From Hahella sp. HNIBRBA332 (lineage in GTDB: Bacteria; Pseudomonadota; Gammaproteobacteria; Pseudomonadales; Oleiphilaceae), in NCBI RefSeq assembly GCF_030719035.1, contig NZ_CP132203.1, positions 2,728,001 to 2,792,000 on the forward strand: DNA of 64,000 nucleotides, read 5' to 3'. A program made the position numbers and the translations under genes. Each line of letters starts with the position of its first letter. Position 1 is the first letter of the stretch. The notes beneath the pieces were generated by a model, which saw only the letters and a program-made list of their open reading frames with translations, was not told the origin of the DNA and did no database searches. Of the stretch, positions 46,282-54,982 are shown piece after piece.

Positions 46282-46558
46282 TCTATTCCTACCTAGCATA
46301 GGCAATGCAGTATTATCTCTCCCATTAACATGGTGATTTTTTTGTTCTTCCATCGAGACAGACTCCATTCATTGATAATGATTAAATGTTAAAAGGATAA
46401 TCTCCCCCTCTTAAAAACCCATTCTTAAAGAAGGAAGTTTAGTTGCTAAAGCATATAAAATGGATCAGGCAATTACGGGATTATTTATCAGGTTTCTCCC
46501 CATAAGATATAAGGAAATCCCTTGCCCTGAATTCAACCATTAAATGCGCAACCATACA

Positions 46559-46952
46559 TTAGGCCTGACGCATTTCTGGATCGCGTTAAACGCTCTTGTT
46601 TTTGGTGGAACTCGGGGCGGAAATAATCGCAGCGACCACGATGCCGCCTTCCGGCATCATCAGCCCTTGCTTCTGCAGTTGTTTGTTCACTTCTTTGAAA
46701 AGCGCTTTGCTCAAACCGTGACGCTCCAGCAGGTGACGAAAATGGAGTATCGCGGTTTCATCCGGCAATCGATCTGACAGGCGCAGGCCAGCAAAGCGGA
46801 TACGGCGGCCGGCCATTCTCACCCTTGGGATAATAGGGGGCGACGTTCTTCTCCAGCCGTTCCCAGGGAATCAGCTTATCCATCCGCTCCAGAAAGATTT
46901 CCCGGCGGGTCTTAGCTTCTTAATTCTGCTATTCGGCTTCGGAGAAAGTCAT
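46559..46952 (-). pseudogene. IS5-family transposase, N-terminal remnant
   Basis: On the minus strand, pieces of an IS5 transposase N-terminus can be read in order: MTFSEAE, stop codons, TRREIFLERMDKLIPWERLE, YYPKGENGRPPYPL, then after a deletion and frame change RFAGLRLSDRLPDETAILHFRHL, ending SAPSSTKNKSV, stop, RDPEMRQA. This is the conserved first third of the protein. The rest is absent. It matches the family of the C-terminal remnant at 39590-39827. Confidence 0.88.
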
Positions 46953-47032
46953 CTACTCCATGGAAAGTCTTCCTGCAGAGTTAGGCAGCCGTATTATGAC
47001 TGACTCTGAGAGTTATTCAGAGGTTCCTTAAG

Positions 47033-47800
47033 CTATTGAATATCCGGCGGCACCGTCAGATCGTACTTGGCGACAATGGCGTCGAACTCGCCGCTCTCCT
47101 TCAGTCTTAGCAGTTCCTTATCAAAACGATCGCGTAAAGCCGTCAGACCCCGCGCCTTGGAAAAAGCGATAAAACTGGGCAAGCGCTCCACTTCCAAGGG
47201 CAACCGGGAGATATGTTTGTTGAAGCCGGTTTTATTCAGCTCCCAGTCCGCAACGTAAATATTGCTGATCAGGACATCAATTCGCCCCAACATCAGCTTC
47301 TTGAAATTCTGCTCAATATCTTCGACGCGCTGCACTCTCAATTGATTACGCATCTGGTCAAACACCGCGCCGTAGCTGATCGTGGATACCACGCCGAATT
47401 GCTTATCCTGCAGGGCGAGCAAATCGCCATTGAAATTAATGGGGGAGTCTTTCCTGGCGTACAGCGCAATAACCTGGGGAATCAGCACCACGTTGGAGTA
47501 GTCCAGAAACTGCTCCCGCTCCGGGGTTTTGTAAGCGGTGAATATGGCGTCCGCATCCCCTTTGCGCACCCGATCCAGAGAGCGGCTCCAGGGATGCACG
47601 TCAATGCTGACCCGCAACCCCAAGGCGGCCATAATGCGATGCACCACCTCTACAGCGACGCCAGTGGGCTCGCCATTCTCCCCGGTAAACTCCAGCGGAG
47701 GAAACTCCAACGTGACAAAACGATACTCCCTCTCTTCGGCCCGGATGCTTTGACAAGCGATCCCCCAGGCAAACAAAAACAACAATATCGTTTTAAACAT
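47033..47800 (-). CDS. Periplasmic solute-binding protein, family 3
   Basis: A 255-residue exported protein with a signal peptide (LLFLFAWGIACQSIRA) and a type II periplasmic-binding fold: YRFVTLEFPPLEFTGENGEPTG at the start of lobe 1, GDADAIFTAYKTPER, and a C-terminal YDLTVPP. This is the SBP_bac_3 class, which binds amino acids or similar polar ligands. No permease or ATPase gene is adjacent, so it may serve a distant transporter or, as common for such orphan proteins, a sensory or other role. Confidence 0.88.
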   Translation of the reverse strand: MFKTILLFLFAWGIACQSIRAEEREYRFVTLEFPPLEFTGENGEPTGVAVEVVHRIMAALGLRVSIDVHPWSRSLDRVRKGDADAIFTAYKTPEREQFLDYSNVVLIPQVIALYARKDSPINFNGDLLALQDKQFGVVSTISYGAVFDQMRNQLRVQRVEDIEQNFKKLMLGRIDVLISNIYVADWELNKTGFNKHISRLPLEVERLPSFIAFSKARGLTALRDRFDKELLRLKESGEFDAIVAKYDLTVPPDIQ

Positions 47801-47961
47801 GCAGCCGACATTCTCTAGAATTTTATTCGTTGATTAAGAGTAGCTTAGGGCGATAGCGCACTCAACCAATGGCGAATCATAACGCGCCGGAACATGGCCC
47901 GCAGCAAACAAAGTCACGACAGATTGCTTGATTTTTTTGGCTATCGAAACACCAATAGCGA

Positions 47962-48390
47962 TTACGACCCCATCAGTAACTGGATATAACTTACTCCATC
48001 CTTCGTTCCAACTATTTCGAAGTCTTCCAGATAGACATGGTGGTGGTCGCCGGTAGTGTGAATCATCTGGTTCGCTGTTTTGGCCAGGTCCAACCAGGTT
48101 GGGTTTTGCAGCAGCTTACTCTGGTAGCTCGTTCCCTCCCCCCAGAACACGTCATGAGGTTGCACCACAATAACGGGTCCCTCTACAGCGATTTCGTGCA
48201 GGTTATTAACCGGCATCCCTTTGGCGTCCTCCCCGTAGGCGCTATAAATCACCACGCACTCCTGCGGTATGTCGACGCAGACCTGATTGGCGATGGCGTC
48301 CATTTTCGCCTCCCATTCATCATCCTGAGCATTTGCGTGGGCGATATCGCCCCATAACAACAACGCCAGACAGACTATCCCTTTCTTCAT
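47962..48390 (-). CDS. Secreted hypothetical protein
   Basis: A 142-residue exported protein with a clear signal peptide (KKGIVCLALLLWGDIAHANA). The mature part has two cysteines close together (VCVDIPQECVVIY) that could form a disulfide, and a His-rich TTGDHHHVYLEDFEI motif. No family recognised. It follows the 88-residue gene on the same strand, with 17 bp between the two genes, suggesting co-transcription. Confidence 0.75.
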   Translation of the reverse strand: MKKGIVCLALLLWGDIAHANAQDDEWEAKMDAIANQVCVDIPQECVVIYSAYGEDAKGMPVNNLHEIAVEGPVIVVQPHDVFWGEGTSYQSKLLQNPTWLDLAKTANQMIHTTGDHHHVYLEDFEIVGTKDGVSYIQLLMGS

Positions 48391-48407
48391 GTTTTAAACG
48401 CCTCTAT

Positions 48408-48674
48408 TTAGGTGGTAATTCGGAAGTCGGGGCCGTTTTGGGCTGGGCTCCAACCTTGATCCAATGCAGTTTTGATGAGTTTCGCCACGTAAGCAGGGGT
48501 GATGCTGAAGTCGCTCAGATCAGAGCCATAGAGAATCTGCTCATACAGCAACTGACCAGGAGCTTCCGCCAGTTCGACATAAACGTCCAGCCAGCCATCA
48601 TTACCGCTGCTTCTCCAGCGGTACTCTACATTATCCACGGTGATTATCCGGCTCTTCTTCTTTGGCATCGTCAT
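48408..48674 (-). CDS. Small hypothetical protein
   Basis: An 88-residue protein with a basic start (MPKKKSRIITVDN) and a beta-rich core (EYRWRSSGNDGWLDVYVELAE). It resembles a small beta domain found in other uncharacterised bacterial proteins, but I cannot name the family. It is the first gene of a likely two-gene unit with the secreted protein at 47962-48390. Start at the ATG of MTMPKKK, although the second ATG is possible. Confidence 0.6.
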   Translation of the reverse strand: MTMPKKKSRIITVDNVEYRWRSSGNDGWLDVYVELAEAPGQLLYEQILYGSDLSDFSITPAYVAKLIKTALDQGWSPAQNGPDFRITT

Positions 48675-48746
48675 GGTGTGGCCCTATCAGCGCGCCCCTG
48701 TTACCCTACTTCGCGTTATTATTAATATGGCAATGATATTGACATG

Positions 48747-48837
48747 TTAATAGTCAGGCGGCTAGCCGCGGGAGACAGGGCCTGACATGTGCAGGCCCTG
48801 TCGTTGCAGACAAATCTATTTGTCTGCCTGATTAATA
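48747..48837. other. Structured element with several consecutive dyads
   Basis: Within 90 bp there are three symmetric elements: a 12-bp palindrome at 48758-48769, a perfect 11-bp stem with 7-nt loop (48774-48784 with 48792-48802), and a perfect 10-bp stem with 2-nt loop (48806-48815 with 48818-48827). The outer flanks (about 48747-48759 and 48826-48837) also pair with two mismatches/bulges, so the whole could fold as a multi-branched structure. It lies between divergently transcribed genes at 48674 and 49034. Confidence 0.6.
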
Positions 48838-49033
48838 AACAACAGATTGACGAACACCCCAACAGATTTATAACCCTGGCGCCCATTTCGCCAACCCTCC
48901 ACATGGCGAGCCGCTGCGTTCTATTTCAGGACTAGACACAGTCCTTTGCAATCCTCTGCTATATAATTATTCGAGAATACGTTTATCTTGGGCAACTCTA
49001 TACTTTGCAGTGAATCCGCAAACACGGACATCC

Positions 49034-50098
49034 ATGCGCTATTTGTTACCGGCTATTGTCTTTCTGCTGACGACCTGCTGCGTTCAGGCGGAAAATCATG
49101 CCGCCGACGCCCCTACTGTGGTGTGGCGCGGTCCAGTCGCCGGACCGGCGGCGCAGCGAAACAAAAACATTGTGTTCGTGTCTCAGGACTCCAATAACGG
49201 CGGCATATCCAGTCTATATCGACATTTTCAGCTTGCCGCGCAGCAGCTCGGCTGGAAGTTGGAATATATCGACAGCAAAAACAATTTGCAGAGCGCCAAG
49301 TCCGCCGTCTTGCAGGCGGGCCGCGCCAAGGCGGACGCCATTGTGCTGGGCGGGGTTTCTCTCTCCAGCCTTCGGGACGAAGCGCGCAGCGTTAAACGCC
49401 AGGGCGTCATACTGGTGGGCTGGCACGCGGCGGCGGAGCCAGGACCGACCGAAGAGCTGTTCAACAATATCGCCACCCCGTCCTTCGCTGTCGCGCAGAT
49501 AGCGGCGCAATACGTGGTGCAGAACAGCGAGGGCAAAGTGGGCGTGGTGATATTCAACGACGCCCGCTTTGAGGTAGCCAACGCCAAAACTGAAAGCATG
49601 CGTAAAATCATCTCGCAATGCGATCGCTGCCGTGTGCTGTCCATTGAAAACATCAGCCTCGGACAAACTGTGACGGAAATTCCCAAAGCCGTGGACAGGC
49701 TGGTGACGGAGTTCGGCGACGCCTGGACTCACAGTCTGGCTATCAACGACCTGTATTTCGACTCAATCAGCTTCCCGCTGCGTAAACACAATCGCACAGA
49801 CATTCGTAATATTTCCGCCGGGGACGGCTCCTTTCAGGCGTTGAACCGCATTCGCAGCGGCCTGTCCACACAGGTGGCGACGGTGGCGGAACCCGCCGGC
49901 GTGCAGGGCTGGCAACTGGCGGACGAATTAAACCGCGCCTTCGCCGGAGCGCCTCCCAGCGGCTATGTCACTGAACCGCTGCTGATCACCTATGAGAGCG
50001 TACATAAGACTGATATCTATAACCTCGGCGGCGACATTCCCTACCGGGAGTGGTATGAGAAAATCTGGTTTGGCGCGCCGCTTCCGTCCACGCAGTAG
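49034..50098 (+). CDS. Periplasmic sugar-binding-type protein (Peripl_BP_4)
   Basis: A 354-residue exported protein. The signal peptide ends in CVQA. The mature part has the type I periplasmic-binding fold of the ribose/LacI-like family: KNIVFVSQDSNNGGISSLY at the first strand, ADAIVLGGVS, GVILVGWHAAA, and NEL/FAGAPPSG near the C-terminus. There is no DNA-binding domain, so it is a binding protein rather than a regulator. I chose the ATG at 49034 over the GTG at 49010. A PhyH-type oxygenase follows 47 bp later. No ABC permease or ATPase is adjacent, so transport partners are elsewhere or the protein senses a ligand. Confidence 0.85.
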   Translation: MRYLLPAIVFLLTTCCVQAENHAADAPTVVWRGPVAGPAAQRNKNIVFVSQDSNNGGISSLYRHFQLAAQQLGWKLEYIDSKNNLQSAKSAVLQAGRAKADAIVLGGVSLSSLRDEARSVKRQGVILVGWHAAAEPGPTEELFNNIATPSFAVAQIAAQYVVQNSEGKVGVVIFNDARFEVANAKTESMRKIISQCDRCRVLSIENISLGQTVTEIPKAVDRLVTEFGDAWTHSLAINDLYFDSISFPLRKHNRTDIRNISAGDGSFQALNRIRSGLSTQVATVAEPAGVQGWQLADELNRAFAGAPPSGYVTEPLLITYESVHKTDIYNLGGDIPYREWYEKIWFGAPLPSTQ

Positions 50099-50145
50099 AC
50101 GGTTACTAATCATCCACATCCGTTAAGTTGCAGGGAGACATCGCG

Positions 50146-51045
50146 ATGATGGACGCACGCGCACAGTTTGACGGCTATGGCTATGTCCATATTCCCGCTT
50201 TCCTGACGCCTGAATTGATCCTCCGTTACAACAAAAATCTGACTCAAGTAATGCAGGACTGCCTACACGCCCCCGCACAGCATGTGGCGTTTTGCGGCGC
50301 TCAAGCCTTGTTTCGCGTTAATGAACTGCTACGCTACTTCGGCGCGCACACGCTGTATATCTTGGGCTTGCCAGCGCTGCGGCGGTTGACGGAATCTCTG
50401 TGCGAAGGCGAAGCGGTTTGCACTTACGAATCGCTGTTGGTGCGTTCAGCCGCCAACGCCAGTCGGGTTGATTGGCATCGCGATATGAATCATCAACAGG
50501 ATGGACGGATCTTTACCTTGGGGATCTATCTCGACGCAGCGCTGGTCGAAGAAGACGCGCTGCAGATATTACCGGGTCATCATTTATCCGGAGCCGCCAT
50601 TTCCACATTAACGCCAATGTTAGCTGGCGGAGAGATTACGCCTGCACGGCTTCCCACTCAACCGGGAGACCTGTTGCTCCATGACGTCAGGCTACCCCAC
50701 GCGTCTCCGCCAATCGTCAGCGATCGTGTGCGCAGGACCCTGTACTTTGAGTTCCGTCCGCTACGGTTGCTGCAAAACGCCGACCCGCATTGGCTGACAG
50801 AGCGCCGACGCCTGAACGCCGTCGCTAAAACCCTGTATGCGCGCGTGCATGGCAGGGTGGATGCAGAGTGGTCGTTGACACGGGAGGAAACGGACTGGTT
50901 GCAGGTTTTATATCAACAGAGACAAGTATTGGAAGGAGCGGAATATGCGTCCAGTGCGGGAACGCAGGCTAACTTTAAAACGCCACCAATGAGGACAGAA
51001 AGAAAACAATCACTCCCAGAAGCAGCAACTCCGCCAAGCCAATAA
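50146..51045 (+). CDS. Phytanoyl-CoA dioxygenase (PhyH)-family oxygenase
   Basis: A protein of about 299 residues of the PhyH branch of Fe(II)/2-oxoglutarate oxygenases. Metal ligands are suggested by WHRDMNH (HxD) near residue 112 and a distal histidine in RLPHASPP near residue 184, with the 2-oxoglutarate arginine in RVRRTLYF. The family hydroxylates lipids, amino acids or natural-product scaffolds. The ATG at 50146 follows AGGGAGA. The C-terminal tail is low-complexity and overlaps the convergent membrane-protein gene by about 70 bp. Substrate unknown; linkage to the periplasmic binding protein suggests a common pathway. Confidence 0.85.
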   Translation: MMDARAQFDGYGYVHIPAFLTPELILRYNKNLTQVMQDCLHAPAQHVAFCGAQALFRVNELLRYFGAHTLYILGLPALRRLTESLCEGEAVCTYESLLVRSAANASRVDWHRDMNHQQDGRIFTLGIYLDAALVEEDALQILPGHHLSGAAISTLTPMLAGGEITPARLPTQPGDLLLHDVRLPHASPPIVSDRVRRTLYFEFRPLRLLQNADPHWLTERRRLNAVAKTLYARVHGRVDAEWSLTREETDWLQVLYQQRQVLEGAEYASSAGTQANFKTPPMRTERKQSLPEAATPPSQ

Positions 51046-51325
51046 TAACGCCATACAGAATGCGCAGAGAGCCAGGCAGTTTACTGACGAATTTTCTGTC
51101 GTACGCCCAGTGGCTCATCTCGATGGCCCCCAACAGAGGCAACCCCATCAATACAGCGCCGATCCAGAAAGTCATCGAGGGATATTCAACAGGCCCTTTC
51201 ACTAACCAGAGGCCCAAGCCACTCAGGAAACTCAATACGAGGCATACGACGAGGGTAAATGTGCTGACGCCCTTTTTTCCATAAGGGTTAACGTCTTTCA
51301 GACTCCAAGAGTCCTCTTTGTTCAT
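50975..51325 (-). CDS. Membrane protein with three hydrophobic segments
   Basis: A protein of about 116 residues with a polar start (NKEDSWSLKDVNPYGKKG) and three predicted transmembrane helices, the last ending VFFLSSLVAF. No family recognised. The start is uncertain (ATG at 51325, or an upstream ATG at 51367 giving 14 more residues). The 3' end overlaps the oppositely oriented PhyH gene, a convergent overlap of about 70 bp. Confidence 0.6.
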   Translation of the reverse strand: MNKEDSWSLKDVNPYGKKGVSTFTLVVCLVLSFLSGLGLWLVKGPVEYPSMTFWIGAVLMGLPLLGAIEMSHWAYDRKFVSKLPGSLRILYGVIIGLAELLLLGVIVFFLSSLVAF

Positions 51326-51582
51326 TTTTCTAATTTTCCATAACGCAGATTCGATGTAGCAGGCCATATCATAGGAGCTAACGTCCTTGTTGAGAACCTA
51401 AAGATAACAAATTATCTTATTTTTCATTTAAAGTTCATAAAAATCAGCCATTTGCATCGCCATTTCAACCTAATCCCAGTGCGCTCTTCGTCGTAAGTAC
51501 ATATGTGGACTTAAACGTTTTAGATTGTTTGCGTATATTGCCCGCCCTGATTAAATACAACTACTTGTGTGCTTTTAATACA

Positions 51583-53103
51583 ATGATTCAATTAAGAAAA
51601 ACACTGGCTATCGCTATCGGCGCCTGTATATCGCAGTTTACTTGGGCGGCTACCCCACACAGCGTGGACGTTATGGTGGTTTACAGCGCTCAAGCGCAAG
51701 ATCAGTACGCCAGCATCGGCGAAGAAATCCAGCAAAAGATCGCCGACTACGTGGCTTTCACCAATCAGGCTTTCATTAACAGCAAGGTGGATATTCAGCT
51801 GAATCTGGTCCACAGCGAGGCAATCCCCAACGCCACACTCAGCGTGGACAACCAGGGCATCAGCGATTCTCTGGCATCCTTGCAGCAAAGCCGTTACGTC
51901 CGTGAACTACGCGGTCGCTATCAGGCTGACCTGGTAATGATGTTGTACGATCAAAATGATCCTGCGTCAGCCACCTGCGGCGTTACTGCTCCAGGCGTAC
52001 TATTGGCCAATAAAGGCATTTTCTCCATCAACAATATCGATAACGCTTACGGGCTAGTGGACGTGAACCCTAATTGCGCGATTAGCTTGTCAGGAGAAAA
52101 CATCACTGAATATCACTTTGCGCATGAGCTAGGCCATCTGTTTGGCTTGGGCCACGGCCTGCCCACAGAGCAAAAAGAGTTCGTCACGAATCAAGCGATG
52201 CTGGACGCGTTATTCCAAATGCTGGGTAGCGCAGGTTTCTATAGCAGTCGTCCAGCCTTACCATTCGCCACGATTTCCACACTTGAGGAAGCCGTCGAAG
52301 CGCAGGTATATCCTCTACAATATGCTTTCGCTCTTGGCTATGGCGGCGCTGCCACCCGCGACGTCTCCACCATCATGGCCTACCCTCAGGATCATCGTTA
52401 CGCGCCTTGGGTTCCCTACTTTTCCACTCCAGACGTAAAAGCCTGCGAGTATGGCATCACTCCTTGCCAGGAATCCGAAAAAGTGGCGATCGGCGGTAAT
52501 CTTGGCAACGGCCTGCAAGCCAACAACGCGCTTGCATTAAATCTGGCGGCGGAGCAGGTCGCCAATTTCTGTCAAAACGACCAGCAGCTCGCCGGGGCCA
52601 AGGGAACTCCCATGCAGTTTGCCGTGGGCGCGCCCAAAGCAGGCTGGCACCTGGATAATCTTGAAATAGATTTCTCCGATAAAAAGCCAGGCGCAGTTTA
52701 TTCCTGGATTGAAGGCGAGGATGAACTCTCTGTCGTCGAGGTGGATATCAATGGCGAGCTGACCAATGTGCTGCAAGTGGAGAACGCCGCCAACCTTCCT
52801 ACGGCCGGCGTTAACCTGACCTGCGACCTGAAACCTGGCGACGTTTACCGTCTGCAGGCGAAAGTCAAAGGCCTGGAAGACGGCGCAGCGACCCTGTGGC
52901 TCTACTACGAAACCCTGAGCGGCGCGAAAGAATGGTTTGAGGTAAGCAGACAAACCGTCACCGCCAGCGACTGGACCACCCTGGAAGCTGCGGTGCAAAT
53001 GCCGGACGACCTGACCCATGTCCAGGCGGTGATTTACGGCGTGGATCAAGCCAAAGGCTTTATGCTGGAATCACTGGAAGTGTCTGAGGATCGGGCTCTT
53101 TAA
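51583..53103 (+). CDS. Secreted zinc metalloprotease (reprolysin-like) with CBM-like tail
   Basis: A 506-residue exported protease. The signal peptide (LAIAIGACISQFTWA) precedes a metzincin catalytic domain with the full zinc motif HELGHLFGLGH at H181-E182-H185-H191 (HExxHxxGxxH), of the reprolysin/Zn-dependent bacterial type. The C-terminal ~150 residues, starting near AVYSWIEGEDE, resemble a CBM4/9-like carbohydrate-binding beta sandwich. ATG at 51583 is chosen, as the upstream in-frame extension has no signal sequence. A good terminator follows the gene. It is expected to degrade extracellular proteins, perhaps while attached to polysaccharides. Confidence 0.9.
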   Translation: MIQLRKTLAIAIGACISQFTWAATPHSVDVMVVYSAQAQDQYASIGEEIQQKIADYVAFTNQAFINSKVDIQLNLVHSEAIPNATLSVDNQGISDSLASLQQSRYVRELRGRYQADLVMMLYDQNDPASATCGVTAPGVLLANKGIFSINNIDNAYGLVDVNPNCAISLSGENITEYHFAHELGHLFGLGHGLPTEQKEFVTNQAMLDALFQMLGSAGFYSSRPALPFATISTLEEAVEAQVYPLQYAFALGYGGAATRDVSTIMAYPQDHRYAPWVPYFSTPDVKACEYGITPCQESEKVAIGGNLGNGLQANNALALNLAAEQVANFCQNDQQLAGAKGTPMQFAVGAPKAGWHLDNLEIDFSDKKPGAVYSWIEGEDELSVVEVDINGELTNVLQVENAANLPTAGVNLTCDLKPGDVYRLQAKVKGLEDGAATLWLYYETLSGAKEWFEVSRQTVTASDWTTLEAAVQMPDDLTHVQAVIYGVDQAKGFMLESLEVSEDRAL

Positions 53104-53275
53104 TGTCATACGCCCATTGGAAGTCCTTTCTAATGGGCGTTTCTCTTGTTTCAGGATCCAGTAGTGGGAGGATTTGATCCAGCAGATGTCGTGTGCGTTC
53201 TAATTCAGTCTGAATATAGGACACGGCGTTCTGCTCAGGCGTCGACTCTTTGTCTGACCGTAATCCATTCTCCAT
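53060..53275 (-). CDS. Possible small acidic protein overlapping the protease 3' end
   Basis: A frame of 71 residues (ENGLRSDKESTPEQNAV..., then a leucine-rich helix). Its C-terminal 14 codons overlap the metalloprotease gene on the other strand, and it contains the protease terminator hairpin within its coding sequence. The amphipathic helix (TELERTRHLLDQILPLLD) looks protein-like, but the overlap and lack of a clear ribosome-binding site make it doubtful. Confidence 0.35.
   Translation of the reverse strand: MENGLRSDKESTPEQNAVSYIQTELERTRHLLDQILPLLDPETRETPIRKDFQWAYDIKEPDPQTLPVIPA
53111..53145 (+). terminator. Intrinsic terminator after the metalloprotease gene
   Basis: A perfect 8-bp stem (53111-53118 with 53132-53139) around a 13-nt loop is followed by a T-rich run, 8 bp after the stop codon. 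Typical Rho-independent terminator for the protease transcript. Confidence 0.85.
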
Positions 53276-53373
53276 CGAGCCCGCCGCCTGCAAGTTGTGT
53301 TACTCCGGCTCCACAAGTACTGTTCACAAGTATTGTCCATACGCGCTATCGCGCGAGGCTGGCCTGTGCCGCA

Positions 53374-53988
53374 TCAGGTATGACCGTTCTCCTGCATCAG
53401 TTCGTCCAGCTCCTCCAGAACCTCATCAAACTGAAGATTGGCCACTTTCTCACGGATGGACTCAAACCTTCCGCCGCCGCACATGACTTCCAATGGCGAG
53501 CGAATACGGTCGAAGTAATCCAGCGCTTGCATGTTGCGGCCCTCCAGCAGTTCACGCCAATGCTGCAGCATCTCCAAGTCCAGCTCCTCAGTATTCGCGC
53601 AGCCCGTTGAGGGCGGATATTGCTGCGACCACGCTACCAGTTCTCTCAGCATTGCGTCCATCTGACGCTCCAGCGCATTCAGCAAGCGGCTTTTGTCTGT
53701 ATTTGAGTCGGCCCGTATGCTTTCCTCCAGCTCGCCGGCGCATTCCGCCACTTTATCCGCGCCCAATGTGCCCATAGAGCCCCGCAGTGTATGCGCGAGA
53801 CGCAACGCCTCCGATAAACGCCCTTCAGTGATGGCGCTGCGAATATTCGCCATCGGTTGCTTACCGCGCCCCAGCACCTGACACACCAGTTCACGCACAT
53901 GATTTCCCAGTGAACTTTCCTGTTGGCCCGCCAGCAGTAACTTGGAGTAATCCAGCGTGCTTTGTTTCGGCTTTATCTCATCCTTCAC
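53374..53988 (-). CDS. Histidine phosphotransfer (Hpt) protein
   Basis: A 204-residue protein with an Hpt domain; the phosphorylatable histidine is H66 in RLAHTLRGSMGTLGA. The C-terminal half is a second helical region (LEMLQHWRELLEGRN..., then EKVANLQFDEVLEELDELM) that resembles the C-terminal tail of the upstream hybrid kinase. It is the last gene of a three-gene operon (hybrid kinase, REC-GGDEF, Hpt), 48 bp after the second. It can shuttle phosphate between the receiver domains of the kinase and those of the diguanylate cyclase or other regulators. Confidence 0.9.
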   Translation of the reverse strand: MKDEIKPKQSTLDYSKLLLAGQQESSLGNHVRELVCQVLGRGKQPMANIRSAITEGRLSEALRLAHTLRGSMGTLGADKVAECAGELEESIRADSNTDKSRLLNALERQMDAMLRELVAWSQQYPPSTGCANTEELDLEMLQHWRELLEGRNMQALDYFDRIRSPLEVMCGGGRFESIREKVANLQFDEVLEELDELMQENGHT

Positions 53989-54036
53989 TTTTGCGCCTTA
54001 CCTCGCCAGTTTATCCTGTTTTTCTCGTATCCCCGT

Positions 54037-54981
54037 CTAGACCGTAGTTTGCTCCTCTACGTCCTCTCCAGCGCAATGGACGCGCCCTCTTCCCGCCTGC
54101 TTCGCCGCGTATAACTGCTGGTCCGCCTCTTTGATCAAATCCACGATTTCGGTATGTCGGATCGGATATATCTCCGCCACGCCGATGCTGACGGTCACTA
54201 CATCGGCGATTTCCGAATCCTGGTGTTCGATGCCTAACGCCCTGATGGAGGCCTCCAGTTCGCGTCCCAGCTGACATGCGCCCGCCGCTTTGGTTTCCGG
54301 CAAAATGCAGGCGAATTCCTCGCCCCCGTATCGGGCGGGAAGATCGTCAGGACGCTGCAATATCTGCTTCATGCATCCAGCCACCATCTTCAGACATTCG
54401 TCGCCGGCGATATGGCCGTAGCGGTCATTGAACTTTTTAAAGTAATCCACATCCAGCATCATCAGGCTTAATGGGTGACCGTTGCGTTTACAGCGACGCC
54501 ACTCTCGCTCCAGACGCTCATCAAAAAAACGTCGATTAGCGACCCCGGTCAGTCCATCCAAAAACACTAGCTGTCGCAACAGATCCGCTTGAAACTTCAG
54601 CGTCAGATGAGCACGCACCCGGTTGCGCACGGTGGAGGGGTTGATCGGTTTGGTGATGAAGTCAACGCCGCCGGCGTCCCAACAGGCATCCTGCTCTTCC
54701 GGCGTGTTATGGGCAGTGACGAAAATAATGGGGATGTCCCGGGTTTCCGCCGAGAGCTTCAATTGCCGGCATACTTCCAGACCGTTGGTATCCGGCATAA
54801 TGACGTCCAACAGGATCAGGTCGGGAATGTCTTTCTTGCAGAACTCCAACGCCTGCGTACCGCTGGTGGCCATAAAGACGTCATACTCACCAGCGAACAA
54901 TCGATAGATCGCCTGAATGTTGATAGGTTGATCATCCACCACCAGGATGCGCGCCCGTTTTTTTTCAATCTGCATTGGCAT
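54037..54981 (-). CDS. Response regulator with diguanylate cyclase output (REC-GGDEF)
   Basis: A 314-residue regulator. The receiver domain has acidic pocket VVDDQ near residue 15, phosphoacceptor D59 in LLDVIMP, and the conserved Thr and Lys (FVTAH, TKP). The GGDEF domain carries the active signature GGEEF with the usual upstream DVDYFKKFND metal site, so it should make c-di-GMP from two GTP when activated. I looked for an I-site (RxxD) but do not claim one. It begins one base after the stop codon of the hybrid kinase (TGA-C-ATG), so the pair is tightly coupled. Role: c-di-GMP output of the phosphorelay, probably controlling biofilm or motility. Confidence 0.95.
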   Translation of the reverse strand: MPMQIEKKRARILVVDDQPINIQAIYRLFAGEYDVFMATSGTQALEFCKKDIPDLILLDVIMPDTNGLEVCRQLKLSAETRDIPIIFVTAHNTPEEQDACWDAGGVDFITKPINPSTVRNRVRAHLTLKFQADLLRQLVFLDGLTGVANRRFFDERLEREWRRCKRNGHPLSLMMLDVDYFKKFNDRYGHIAGDECLKMVAGCMKQILQRPDDLPARYGGEEFACILPETKAAGACQLGRELEASIRALGIEHQDSEIADVVTVSIGVAEIYPIRHTEIVDLIKEADQQLYAAKQAGRGRVHCAGEDVEEQTTV

Positions 54982-54982
54982 G

